The notes beneath the pieces were generated by a model that saw only the letters and a list, made by a program, of their open reading frames with translations, did no database searches and was not told the origin of the DNA. From contig CAJMQA010000178.1 in assembly GCA_905215395.1 (NCBI GenBank), positions 1 through 7,234 of the forward strand: a DNA stretch of 7,234 bases. Direction: 5' to 3'. Shown here in pieces: positions 1 through 5,681 of this stretch. The DNA comes from an uncultured bacterium (GTDB lineage: Bacteria; Bacteroidota; Bacteroidia; Bacteroidales; Marinifilaceae). Within the stretch, counting starts at the first letter, position 1. Each line of letters starts with the position of its first letter. A program made the translations under genes and the position numbers.

Positions 1-1
1 C

Positions 2-1693
2 AGTTCGGATACGTCTGAGATTGTAATGATTCAGGTGCTTGGGGATATGTCTCTGGATTTTGACATGTCAGCAGGTCCGTATTGTTCGGGACAACAGATA
101 GAAATGAAAGTGTTTCCTGAATTGAAAGATAAATTTACGAATCTGCATTGGGATTTCGGCGATGGTTATCCTGAAAGTGGTTCCGATTCCCTGATGAAAC
201 GTTATAATCATGCCGGGGATTATAAAGTGGTTTTGAAAGGAAATGCTGTTTCAGAAGGTAATTGTCCTACGGTTCAGGAGAAAAATATTCATGTAAATAC
301 GACTCCGTTTGCTGCAATAACTCCGCTGGCAGATGTTTCCGGTTGTGCACCTTTACTGTTGGAAACATTGTCCCGTGCAGGTTCCGGAAATGAGTTGGTC
401 TTCTGGGACTTTAAAAATGGAGAGACTTCTACGGAACCAGTTGTGAATAAAATTATATATCAGGAACCTGGAAATTATCAGGTACTGCTCCGGTTGACGT
501 CTCTGGAAGGGTGTGTGGACACTGCTTCTAAGTTGATTGTGGTCAAAGAATCCCCAAAACCGGTTTTTGACGTTGCTGACAGCATGTTCTGCTCTGCTGA
601 CGGAAATATTACTATAGAACTGAAAAATCAGACTGTCCGGGCGGAAGAATCTTCCTTTGAGTGGTCGTATGATGCTCTTCCGGCTTTTTCCAGACAGCAG
701 GAACCAGGGACATTGGAACTGATTAATAAATTCGGAACTATACCATTGAAATTGTCTGCAAAGCATAATGCTACGGGCTGTTCCGCAGAATTTACAAAGA
801 AGATATATTCCGGTCATTTTATAAAGGTTGGTATAAATGTAGATTCGGTAGTTTGTTTCGATGTTCCTTTGCATATCCGGAGCCAATCGGAATTTGCAGA
901 TGAATTTTTCTGGGAAATGGGAGATGGTTTTCAGGAAACCCGGGAGGCTTTTACTTATACTTATGAGGAGCCTGGACAATACTGGTTGAAATTATTTGTA
1001 TCCAATGCTACCGGTTGTCAGGATTCCTTAAAGAAACTGATCAGTGTATATCCTGTGCCTGTTGCTGATTTTTCGTATGAAGATGATAACAGTATAATAG
1101 AAAATCTGGGATTACCATTGGATGTGGATACCGGAAAATTGCTGAATTTTAAAAACGGAGGTATCCGTTTCAGTAATCATTCGGCCGTTGATGCATATGA
1201 TTTTGCAGATACTGATCTGCGTTCATCCTGGGATTTTGGTGACGGGTCAGACATTAGTCATGCAGAGAATCCGGATCACCGTTATCCGGATAACGGACAG
1301 TATATAACTAAACTATTAGTGGAGACGAAATATGGATGTGTTGATTCTGTGAGTGAGCCGATCAACATTGACGTAGTAAAAGGATTGTTTATTCCGAATG
1401 CTTTTGCTCCGGGAACTGGTGTGGAGGAAAATCCGGGAGTTGCTCTGTTTCAGCCGAAAGGTATCGGGTTATTGCAATACCGGATCAAAGTATATGATGC
1501 CTGGGGTACCTGTGTCTGGACTTCGGATAAATTACGGAATGGACATCCGGCAGAGGCGTGGGATGGTACATTTAAGGGAAATCCTTTGCCCAAAGACACT
1601 TATTTGTGGGAAGTTGATGCTGTGTTTATTGATGGTTCTGTTTGGACAGGTGAAAAAGGAAAAACCAAAGGTGAGGTTTTATTGATCCGGTAA
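2..1693 (+). CDS. Secreted multi-PKD-domain protein with T9SS type B C-terminal sorting domain (5' partial)
   Basis: The frame is open to the window edge (first full codon at base 2), so the start and any signal peptide lie upstream; the Met at 26 is probably internal. The visible 563 residues are a string of PKD/Ig-like modules of about 80-105 residues. The PKD signature WDFGDG occurs near residues 50 and 410, with variants WDFKNG (135) and WEMGDG (304); a fifth module between 135 and 304 is degenerate. Modules often end in a Gly-Cys motif (GCVD, GCQD). Residues 461-563 resemble the gliding-motility-associated/CHU_C domain: FIPNAF at its start, then YRIKVYDAWG, AWDG, a TYLWEVDAVFIDG strand and a terminal GEVLLIR. 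That domain directs type IX secretion and surface attachment or release in Bacteroidota. The usual SPNGDGxND loop after FIPNAF is replaced by APGTGVEENP. No catalytic domain is visible; an adhesin or surface-structure role is inferred. The gene converges on polA. Confidence 0.9.
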   Translation, partial: SSDTSEIVMIQVLGDMSLDFDMSAGPYCSGQQIEMKVFPELKDKFTNLHWDFGDGYPESGSDSLMKRYNHAGDYKVVLKGNAVSEGNCPTVQEKNIHVNTTPFAAITPLADVSGCAPLLLETLSRAGSGNELVFWDFKNGETSTEPVVNKIIYQEPGNYQVLLRLTSLEGCVDTASKLIVVKESPKPVFDVADSMFCSADGNITIELKNQTVRAEESSFEWSYDALPAFSRQQEPGTLELINKFGTIPLKLSAKHNATGCSAEFTKKIYSGHFIKVGINVDSVVCFDVPLHIRSQSEFADEFFWEMGDGFQETREAFTYTYEEPGQYWLKLFVSNATGCQDSLKKLISVYPVPVADFSYEDDNSIIENLGLPLDVDTGKLLNFKNGGIRFSNHSAVDAYDFADTDLRSSWDFGDGSDISHAENPDHRYPDNGQYITKLLVETKYGCVDSVSEPINIDVVKGLFIPNAFAPGTGVEENPGVALFQPKGIGLLQYRIKVYDAWGTCVWTSDKLRNGHPAEAWDGTFKGNPLPKDTYLWEVDAVFIDGSVWTGEKGKTKGEVLLIR

Positions 1694-1729
1694 ATAAAAA
1701 AGCAGATTTAAAAATCTGCTTTTTTATTT
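1692..1729. terminator. Bidirectional intrinsic terminator between the PKD gene and polA
   Basis: Bases 1692-1709 are the exact reverse complement of 1712-1729: an 18-bp perfect inverted repeat around a two-base centre. The core stem is AGCAGATTT/AAATCTGCT, flanked by an A-run on the left and a T-run on the right, so each strand reads as a hairpin followed by U residues. It overlaps the stop codons of both convergent genes (TAA at 1691-1693 on plus, TAA at 1731-1729 on minus), and should end transcription from both sides. Confidence 0.9.
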
Positions 1730-4413
1730 TAGTGTGCTTCGTACCAGTTTTTTCCGAATCCGGTACTGACTGTTAAAGGAACGGAGAGTCTGACAACATG
1801 TTCCATGCAGTTAGTGACCAAACTTTTGAGTAGGTATTGCTCGGATTTATGACATTTGAAGTTCAGTTCATCGTGAACCTGAATGATCATCCGGGACATC
1901 ATACCCTCTTCCTGTATGCGTTTGTGTATGCAAATCATGGCCATTTTGATAATGTCGGCAGCAGAGCCCTGGATGGGGGCGTTGATGGCATTGCGTTCGG
2001 CCATGCCCCTGACGACTGCGTTCCTGGAATTTATATCGCGTAAATAACGTCTTCTTCCCATGATAGTTTCTACGTACTCTTTTTTCCGGGCTTTCTCAAC
2101 GGATTCTTCCATATATTTTTTTACTCCCGGATAGAGTTCGAAATAACCGTCAATCAGCTCTTTCCCTTCTTTTCGGCTGATGTGTAATCTTTCAGCCAAT
2201 CCCCATGCAGAAATACCGTATATAATGCCGAAATTGGCTGTTTTTGCCCGGCGTCGCATTTCAGAGGTTACTTCCTCTAAAGATACATGATAAATCTTGG
2301 AAGCTGTAGCTGTATGTACGTCGATGCCATGATTGAAAGCTTCGATCAGTTCTTTATCCTGACTCAGGTGTGCCATCAGTCGTAGTTCTACCTGAGAATA
2401 GTCGGCAGAAAAGAAAATGTAATCATCGTCACCGGTGACGAAAGCCTTCCGGATTTTTCTTCCTTCTTCTGTCCGGATAGGAATATTTTGTAAATTGGGA
2501 TTCAGACTACTGAGCCGGCCGGTTGCTGCCTCTGCCTGGTTGAAGCGGGTATGGATTTTTCCTGTCCCCGGATCGATAAAAGTAGGCAAGGCTTCTGCAT
2601 AAGTAGATAAAAGCTTTTTCAATCCCCTATAATCCAGGATTTTGGTGATAATAGGGTGATCTTCTTCCAATTTGACTAATACCTGTTCTGAAGTGCTGTA
2701 TTGTCCGGATTTTGTTTTTTTATGATTGCTGTCGATTTTGAGTTTATCGAATAAAATTTCCCCCAGTTGTTTGGGGGAACTGATATTGAATTCCTGTCCT
2801 GCCATTTCATAAATCTCTTTTTCCATGACACAACTGCGTTCTTTTAGCTCTTCGGATATGGATTTGAGTTCATGGGTATCGATACTAACGCCTTCATATT
2901 CCATGGCTGCCAGTACAAATACCAGGGGCATTTCGATATCGTTGTACAAAGTCAGAAGTCCTGTCTTTTGCAAATCTGCGCAGAGTTTATCCTTTAACTG
3001 GAAAATAATATCTGTCTTTTCGGCAAAATCACTTTCTCCCGGGGTATCCTCTTCAAACAGACTCAATTGCTGGTTTTCCTTTTTAGCTTCCGAAAGTTTG
3101 TAATTCAGATATTCCAGTGCAATACGGGACAAGTCGTGTGACATGTCCGGATGTAGTACATAGTGTGCAATCCGGATATCAAAGATTTGATTTTTCAACG
3201 AAATTCCGGCCCGCTTCAGCCAGATGATATCATTTTTGGCATCAGGTGATATCAGTATTTTTTCAGTGTCTTCAAAAACTTCCCGGAAGCGTAGTATGGT
3301 TTCCCGGACTTTTTCTCTATCGGAGGGCAGTTTTACATAACCAGCATGATGGGGCTGAATGGAGAAACAGAGACATTCCGGCCATGCTTGATACAGGAGA
3401 TTGCTGTCAAGAACAGTATGCAGTGCATATTCTCCAGTCTCTTTCAGTTTCCGTATCAGCTCCGGAATTTCTTCGCTATAGTCTTTGTAGGAAACTTCAA
3501 CTGTAGATATACTTTCAGTTTTTTCTTCTTCCGCTTCGGTATTCAATACTCTCCGTATCAGAGAAAACAATTCCAGTTCTTTGAAAACCGGTTCCAAAAC
3601 CTGGACGTTGATATGTTGTTTTTCCAGGTCATTGGGTTCTATTGTTGTGGGTACTTCTGTACAGATGGTCACTAAAGTACGCGAGAGGTGGACTGTTGGC
3701 TGGCAATCCAACAAATTTTGACGTTGTTTTCCTTTTAATTCATCGATATGGTTGTATATTCCGTCTATATCTCCGTATTTATATACCAAAGTAGCTGCAC
3801 TTTTAGGGCCAATTCCCGAACAACCGGGGACATTGTCTGCTGTATCTCCCATCAGGCCGAGAATATCGATGACCTGATCAACGCGCTCGATCCCGAAATG
3901 ATCCAAAACCTCCGGAATTCCCCAGACTTCTGACTGATTACCGGAACGGCCGGGTTTATACATAAAGACTTTTTCACTGACAAGTTGTGCATAATCCTTG
4001 TCCGGAGTTATCATGTATACAGTATATCCTTCTTTTTCCGCTTTTTTTGCCAGCGTACCGATGAGATCGTCTGCCTCATATCCCGGAGCATCGATACACT
4101 GAATTCCTAATCCCCGGATAATGTCTTTGATATAAGGCACAGATTTCCTCAGATCTTCCGGCATGGGTGGACGTTGAGCTTTATATAGGGTATACATTTC
4201 ATGTCTGAAAGTTGGACCTTCAGGATCGAATACTACGGCAATGTGGGTTGGCTTTTCCATTTCCAGTAATTCAAGCAGGAAATTGCAAAAGCCGAAAGTT
4301 GCGGAAGTATTGATACCGGTAGTCGTAATACGCGGATTATTGATAAAGGCATAATACGATCTGTAAATTAATGCATAAGCATCTAAAAGAAAGAGGACTT
4401 TAGAGTCAGACAT
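1729..4413 (-). CDS. polA: DNA polymerase I (5' nuclease + degenerate 3'-5' exonuclease + polymerase)
   Basis: This 894-residue protein is a full-length family A polymerase, which fills gaps and removes RNA primers in lagging-strand synthesis and repair. Residues 1-290 form the 5' nuclease: LLDAYALIYRS with Asp11, YEADDLIGTL (112-121), TPDKDYAQL (136-144), GDTADNVPG (189-197) and a helix-hairpin-helix GIGPKSAATL. The polymerase domain has motif A DYSQVELR (Asp671), motif B RRAKTANFGIIYG (Lys724, Phe728, Tyr732) and motif C QVHDEL (Asp848). All catalytic residues of the outer two domains appear intact. The middle domain (about 310-490) has lost the Exo I Asp-x-Glu, which reads H332-T-V334, and the Exo III Tyr...Asp; one Exo II Asp (D395) remains. 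Proofreading is therefore probably absent, as in Taq polymerase. An insert in this domain carries QLSLF (449-453). The ATG at 4413 is chosen because MSDSKVLFLLDAYALIYRS fits the normal N-terminus. Confidence 0.97.
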   Translation of the reverse strand: MSDSKVLFLLDAYALIYRSYYAFINNPRITTTGINTSATFGFCNFLLELLEMEKPTHIAVVFDPEGPTFRHEMYTLYKAQRPPMPEDLRKSVPYIKDIIRGLGIQCIDAPGYEADDLIGTLAKKAEKEGYTVYMITPDKDYAQLVSEKVFMYKPGRSGNQSEVWGIPEVLDHFGIERVDQVIDILGLMGDTADNVPGCSGIGPKSAATLVYKYGDIDGIYNHIDELKGKQRQNLLDCQPTVHLSRTLVTICTEVPTTIEPNDLEKQHINVQVLEPVFKELELFSLIRRVLNTEAEEEKTESISTVEVSYKDYSEEIPELIRKLKETGEYALHTVLDSNLLYQAWPECLCFSIQPHHAGYVKLPSDREKVRETILRFREVFEDTEKILISPDAKNDIIWLKRAGISLKNQIFDIRIAHYVLHPDMSHDLSRIALEYLNYKLSEAKKENQQLSLFEEDTPGESDFAEKTDIIFQLKDKLCADLQKTGLLTLYNDIEMPLVFVLAAMEYEGVSIDTHELKSISEELKERSCVMEKEIYEMAGQEFNISSPKQLGEILFDKLKIDSNHKKTKSGQYSTSEQVLVKLEEDHPIITKILDYRGLKKLLSTYAEALPTFIDPGTGKIHTRFNQAEAATGRLSSLNPNLQNIPIRTEEGRKIRKAFVTGDDDYIFFSADYSQVELRLMAHLSQDKELIEAFNHGIDVHTATASKIYHVSLEEVTSEMRRRAKTANFGIIYGISAWGLAERLHISRKEGKELIDGYFELYPGVKKYMEESVEKARKKEYVETIMGRRRYLRDINSRNAVVRGMAERNAINAPIQGSAADIIKMAMICIHKRIQEEGMMSRMIIQVHDELNFKCHKSEQYLLKSLVTNCMEHVVRLSVPLTVSTGFGKNWYEAH
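3055..3069 (-). other. Predicted sliding-clamp-binding motif QLSLF in Pol I
   Basis: These bases encode Q449-L450-S451-L452-F453 of PolA. The pentapeptide fits the known bacterial beta-clamp-binding consensus QL(S/D)LF exactly. It sits in a charged, probably flexible stretch (KKENQ before it, EEDTPGES after it) where a normal exonuclease domain runs from Exo II to Exo III. Clamp binding is inferred from the motif alone. Confidence 0.65.
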
Positions 4414-4441
4414 AAATTCTAGCGTTAAGGTTTATTCTGGG

Positions 4442-4467
4442 CAAAGGTAGAAAAAAAAGAGCTTCAA
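4442..4467 (-). promoter_or_regulatory. Candidate polA promoter
   Basis: Reading the minus strand, TACCTTTG (4449-4442) matches the Bacteroides -7 element TAnnTTTG and lies 28 bases before the polA ATG. A TTG (4467-4465) is present upstream, but the gap of 15 bases is shorter than the usual 19 or so, and a T-run fills it. The -7 element is convincing; the -33 element is weak. Confidence 0.5.
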
Positions 4468-4470
4468 AAG

Positions 4471-4500
4471 TTGGAGGGAAATGATTTGTTTGTATATTTG
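4471..4500 (+). promoter_or_regulatory. Promoter of the Phe/Tyr leader and pheA operon
   Basis: TTG (4471-4473), a 19-base gap and TATATTTG (4493-4500) match the Bacteroidota primary-sigma consensus TTG-N19-TAnnTTTG. Transcription should begin near 4506-4508, a few bases ahead of the first leader peptide. No comparable match is seen between here and pheA, so this promoter probably drives the whole leader and operon. It nearly abuts the divergent polA promoter. Confidence 0.75.
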
Positions 4501-4522
4501 TACCCAATAAAATGGAAAGAAG

Positions 4523-4579
4523 ATGAAGTTATTCGGGAATGTATATTACTTTTATTTTTACTTTTTTAGCAGAAAGTAA
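4523..4579 (+). CDS. Phe/Tyr-rich attenuator leader peptide 1 (18 aa)
   Basis: The frame encodes MKLFGNVYYFYFYFFSRK, with five Phe and four Tyr in 18 residues. Eight consecutive aromatic codons (4544-4567) come just before the stop. An A/G-rich GGAAAGAAG precedes the ATG, and the start is about 16 bases from the predicted transcription start. Such a composition in a tiny frame upstream of Phe/Tyr synthesis genes, followed by a terminator, is the hallmark of an attenuation leader. Ribosomes short of Phe-tRNA or Tyr-tRNA would stall in the aromatic run. The peptide itself probably has no other function. It is smaller than typical gene-calling limits. Confidence 0.85.
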   Translation: MKLFGNVYYFYFYFFSRK

Positions 4580-4622
4580 AGGGTTCCCGTATATAGAATT
4601 TAAATAAGATATTGTGGGCCCT
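4580..4622 (+). promoter_or_regulatory. Candidate antiterminator 1
   Basis: AGGG (4580-4583) and CCC (4586-4588) can pair with CCCT (4619-4622) and GGG (4616-4618), with two U residues bulged. The helix can extend through G4589-U4615, U4590-G4614 and A4591-U4613. It takes up G4618-U4622, the left arm of terminator 1, so the two structures exclude each other. The left arm starts directly after the leader stop codon (4577-4579): a ribosome at the stop would cover it, while one stalled in the aromatic run would leave it free. Pairings were found by eye; energies were not computed. Confidence 0.65.
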
Positions 4623-4642
4623 GAATTGTTCAGGGCTTTTTT
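4616..4642 (+). terminator. Attenuator terminator 1
   Basis: GCCCTGAA (4618-4625) pairs perfectly with TTCAGGGC (4629-4636) around a three-base TTG loop, followed directly by six T residues (4637-4642). Two G residues at 4616-4617 can add wobble pairs into the U-tract. This is a strong intrinsic terminator placed between two leader peptides rather than after a long gene. Confidence 0.9.
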
Positions 4643-4653
4643 AATTTAAAGTG

Positions 4654-4746
4654 ATGACAAAGTATTTTCGATTTAGCAGCCGTTTTTATTTTTACTTCTA
4701 CTTTTATTTTAGAAAGAGTAGCCGGAGGCTGTGTATTTTGTCCTGA
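4654..4746 (+). CDS. Phe/Tyr-rich attenuator leader peptide 2 (30 aa)
   Basis: The frame begins MTKYFRFSSR, continues with nine alternating aromatic residues FYFYFYFYF (codons 11-19, 4684-4710), and ends RKSSRRLCILS and TGA. It has seven Phe and five Tyr. The ATG lies only 11 bases beyond the U-tract of terminator 1 with no room for a new promoter, so it should be translated only when polymerase has read through terminator 1. Unlike leader 1, the frame continues 11 codons past the aromatic run, through the antiterminator left arm, so a non-stalled ribosome would disrupt that arm while translating. The basic stretch after the aromatics (FRK/FSRK) resembles leader 1, suggesting duplication. Confidence 0.85.
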   Translation: MTKYFRFSSRFYFYFYFYFRKSSRRLCILS

Positions 4747-4780
4747 ACTGAAAAGATGAATGGAATATATAAACCCCGGT
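4721..4780 (+). promoter_or_regulatory. Candidate antiterminator 2
   Basis: CCGG (4722-4725) and GG (4727-4728), separated by one bulged A, can pair with CCGG (4776-4779) and CC (4774-4775); G4721-U4780 can add a wobble pair. This uses the left arm of terminator 2. The left strand lies within leader 2, 11 bases after the last aromatic codon, so it is exposed if the ribosome stalls in the aromatic run and covered if the ribosome continues to the stop at 4744. A competing small hairpin, AGCC/GGCT with a GGA loop (4720-4730), could act as an anti-antiterminator. Found by eye without energy calculation. Confidence 0.55.
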
Positions 4781-4799
4781 GTGAATGCCGGGGTTTTTT
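4771..4799 (+). terminator. Attenuator terminator 2, upstream of pheA
   Basis: AAACCCCGG (4771-4779) pairs perfectly with CCGGGGTTT (4788-4796), extendable by U4780-G4787, around a six-base loop, with the T-run continuing to 4799. It lies 41 bases ahead of the pheA start and therefore would stop transcription before any structural gene of the operon unless prevented from forming. Confidence 0.9.
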
Positions 4800-4840
4800 A
4801 TTTGGCAAACCGAAAACTGACAAACTAAAAAACGGAAAAG

Positions 4841-5656
4841 ATGACAAAGATTGCAATTCAAGGAGTACACGGATGTTTTCACGAGCAAGCTGCACGGATA
4901 TTCTATGGGAATGATATTGAGGTTTGTGAATGTCTTAGTTTTGAAGATTTATTTACAGCTTTGGAACAGAGACAAGCATCGGCGGCTGTCATGGCTATTG
5001 AAAATACAGTGGCAGGCGGATTATTACCCAATTATTCGTTGCTACGGAAATACGATAAAAAAGTCAAAGGAGAAGTATTTCTGCGTATTCAACAGAATTT
5101 AATGGCTTTACCGGGGCAAAGGACGGAAGACCTTGAAGAAGTGCATTCCCATTATATGGCGATTGCTCAGACCCGGGAATTTTTTAAACAGTATCCGGCG
5201 ATCCGCCTGATTGAGTCGGAAGATACAGCTAAAAGTGCTGCTGATATTGCCCGTAAAGGTCAGATGCGTGCCGGAGCAATTGCTTCAGAGTTAGCTGCTG
5301 AAATTTTTGGACTGGAGATCTTACAAGCGGGCATCGAAACGCACAAGCAAAATTTTACCCGTTTCCTAATCCTGGATGACCAGATTACCGTATCAGAGAA
5401 GGAGATCGATAAGTCTTCCATCTGTTTTACACTTCCACATAAAACGGGGCGGTTGTCACAGGTTCTTTCTATATTTTCTTTTTATGATCTGAATCTGACT
5501 AAAATACAATCTTTGCCAATCCCCGGAAAAGAGTGGCAATATTTCTTTTATGTGGATCTGAAGTTTGAGGATTATGGTCGTTATCGGGAAGCTATGAAAG
5601 CTGTCACTCCTTTGATGGAGGACATTGTGATCATGGGAGAGTATAAAAGTTTTTAA
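4841..5656 (+). CDS. pheA: Prephenate dehydratase (monofunctional, PDT-ACT)
   Basis: The enzyme decarboxylates and dehydrates prephenate to phenylpyruvate, the committed step to phenylalanine, in the cytoplasm. At 271 residues it has the size of the monofunctional PDT-ACT form and lacks the chorismate mutase domain fused in E. coli PheA. The dehydratase domain covers about residues 2-180: MTKIAIQGVHGCFHEQAA at the start, AIENTVAGGLLPNYSLL (52-68) and the catalytic-site TRF motif within NFTRFLIL (171-178). A C-terminal ACT domain (about 192-267) has KTGRLSQVLSIFSFYDLNLTKIQSLP. Its canonical GALV and ESRP Phe-binding motifs read GRLS and QSLP, so allosteric control may differ from E. coli. The ATG gives the standard N-terminus; upstream bases are A-rich without a clear Shine-Dalgarno. 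Expression is probably set by the tandem attenuator. Confidence 0.95.
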   Translation: MTKIAIQGVHGCFHEQAARIFYGNDIEVCECLSFEDLFTALEQRQASAAVMAIENTVAGGLLPNYSLLRKYDKKVKGEVFLRIQQNLMALPGQRTEDLEEVHSHYMAIAQTREFFKQYPAIRLIESEDTAKSAADIARKGQMRAGAIASELAAEIFGLEILQAGIETHKQNFTRFLILDDQITVSEKEIDKSSICFTLPHKTGRLSQVLSIFSFYDLNLTKIQSLPIPGKEWQYFFYVDLKFEDYGRYREAMKAVTPLMEDIVIMGEYKSF

Positions 5657-5681
5657 AAATTATCCATTAAAATAGAAAACA

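Larger units (their letters stand above)
4550..4697 (+). repeat. In-frame direct repeat shared by the two leader peptides
   Basis: The 14-base string TTTTATTTTTACTT occurs at 4550-4563 and again at 4684-4697. In both places it is read in the same frame as Phe-Tyr-Phe-Tyr followed by TT of the next codon. Codon choice is identical across the repeat. This fits duplication of an ancestral attenuator, although low complexity and selection for the same codons could also produce it. Confidence 0.6.
4507..4840 (+). promoter_or_regulatory. 5' leader of the pheA operon with two attenuators in series
   Basis: This stretch has no long gene but is fully structured: leader peptide 1 (4523-4579), antiterminator and terminator 1 (to 4642), leader peptide 2 (4654-4746), antiterminator and terminator 2 (to 4799), then 41 bases to pheA. 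Each unit has the layout of a ribosome-mediated attenuator, as in the E. coli pheA leader: codons for the end product, then mutually exclusive hairpins, then a U-tract. The left boundary is the transcription start estimated from the promoter. I see no T-box or other tRNA- or ligand-binding fold. The final stretch, 4800-4840, is A-rich with no further element visible. Confidence 0.8.

Noticed and set aside
353..979. A 208-residue minus-strand open frame inside the PKD gene
   Set aside because: It is fully covered by the PKD-protein frame, which has clear domain signatures; the antisense product resembles no known protein and is rich in residues typical of shadow frames.
1398..1685. A 95-residue plus-strand frame overlapping the end of the PKD gene
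   Set aside because: It overlaps the T9SS C-terminal domain in another frame and has no recognisable features.
4512..4526. A four-codon frame (MERR, stop) whose TGA overlaps the ATG of leader peptide 1
   Set aside because: It could couple translation to leader 1, but it lies almost at the predicted transcription start and four codons occur easily by chance.
4734..4740. TATTTTG as an internal promoter -7 element that would bypass attenuator 1
   Set aside because: It is one base short of TAnnTTTG, I did not identify a supporting -33 element, and it lies upstream of terminator 2 anyway.
4507..4800. T-box or riboswitch as the explanation for the terminators upstream of pheA
   Set aside because: No T-box specifier loop or conserved antiterminator bulge was seen, and the Phe/Tyr codon runs in translatable frames explain the region better.
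4704..4895. A 63-residue minus-strand open frame across leader 2, terminator 2 and the pheA start
   Set aside because: It runs antisense through the attenuator and into pheA, has no family resemblance I recognise, and is explained by the low-complexity leader sequence.
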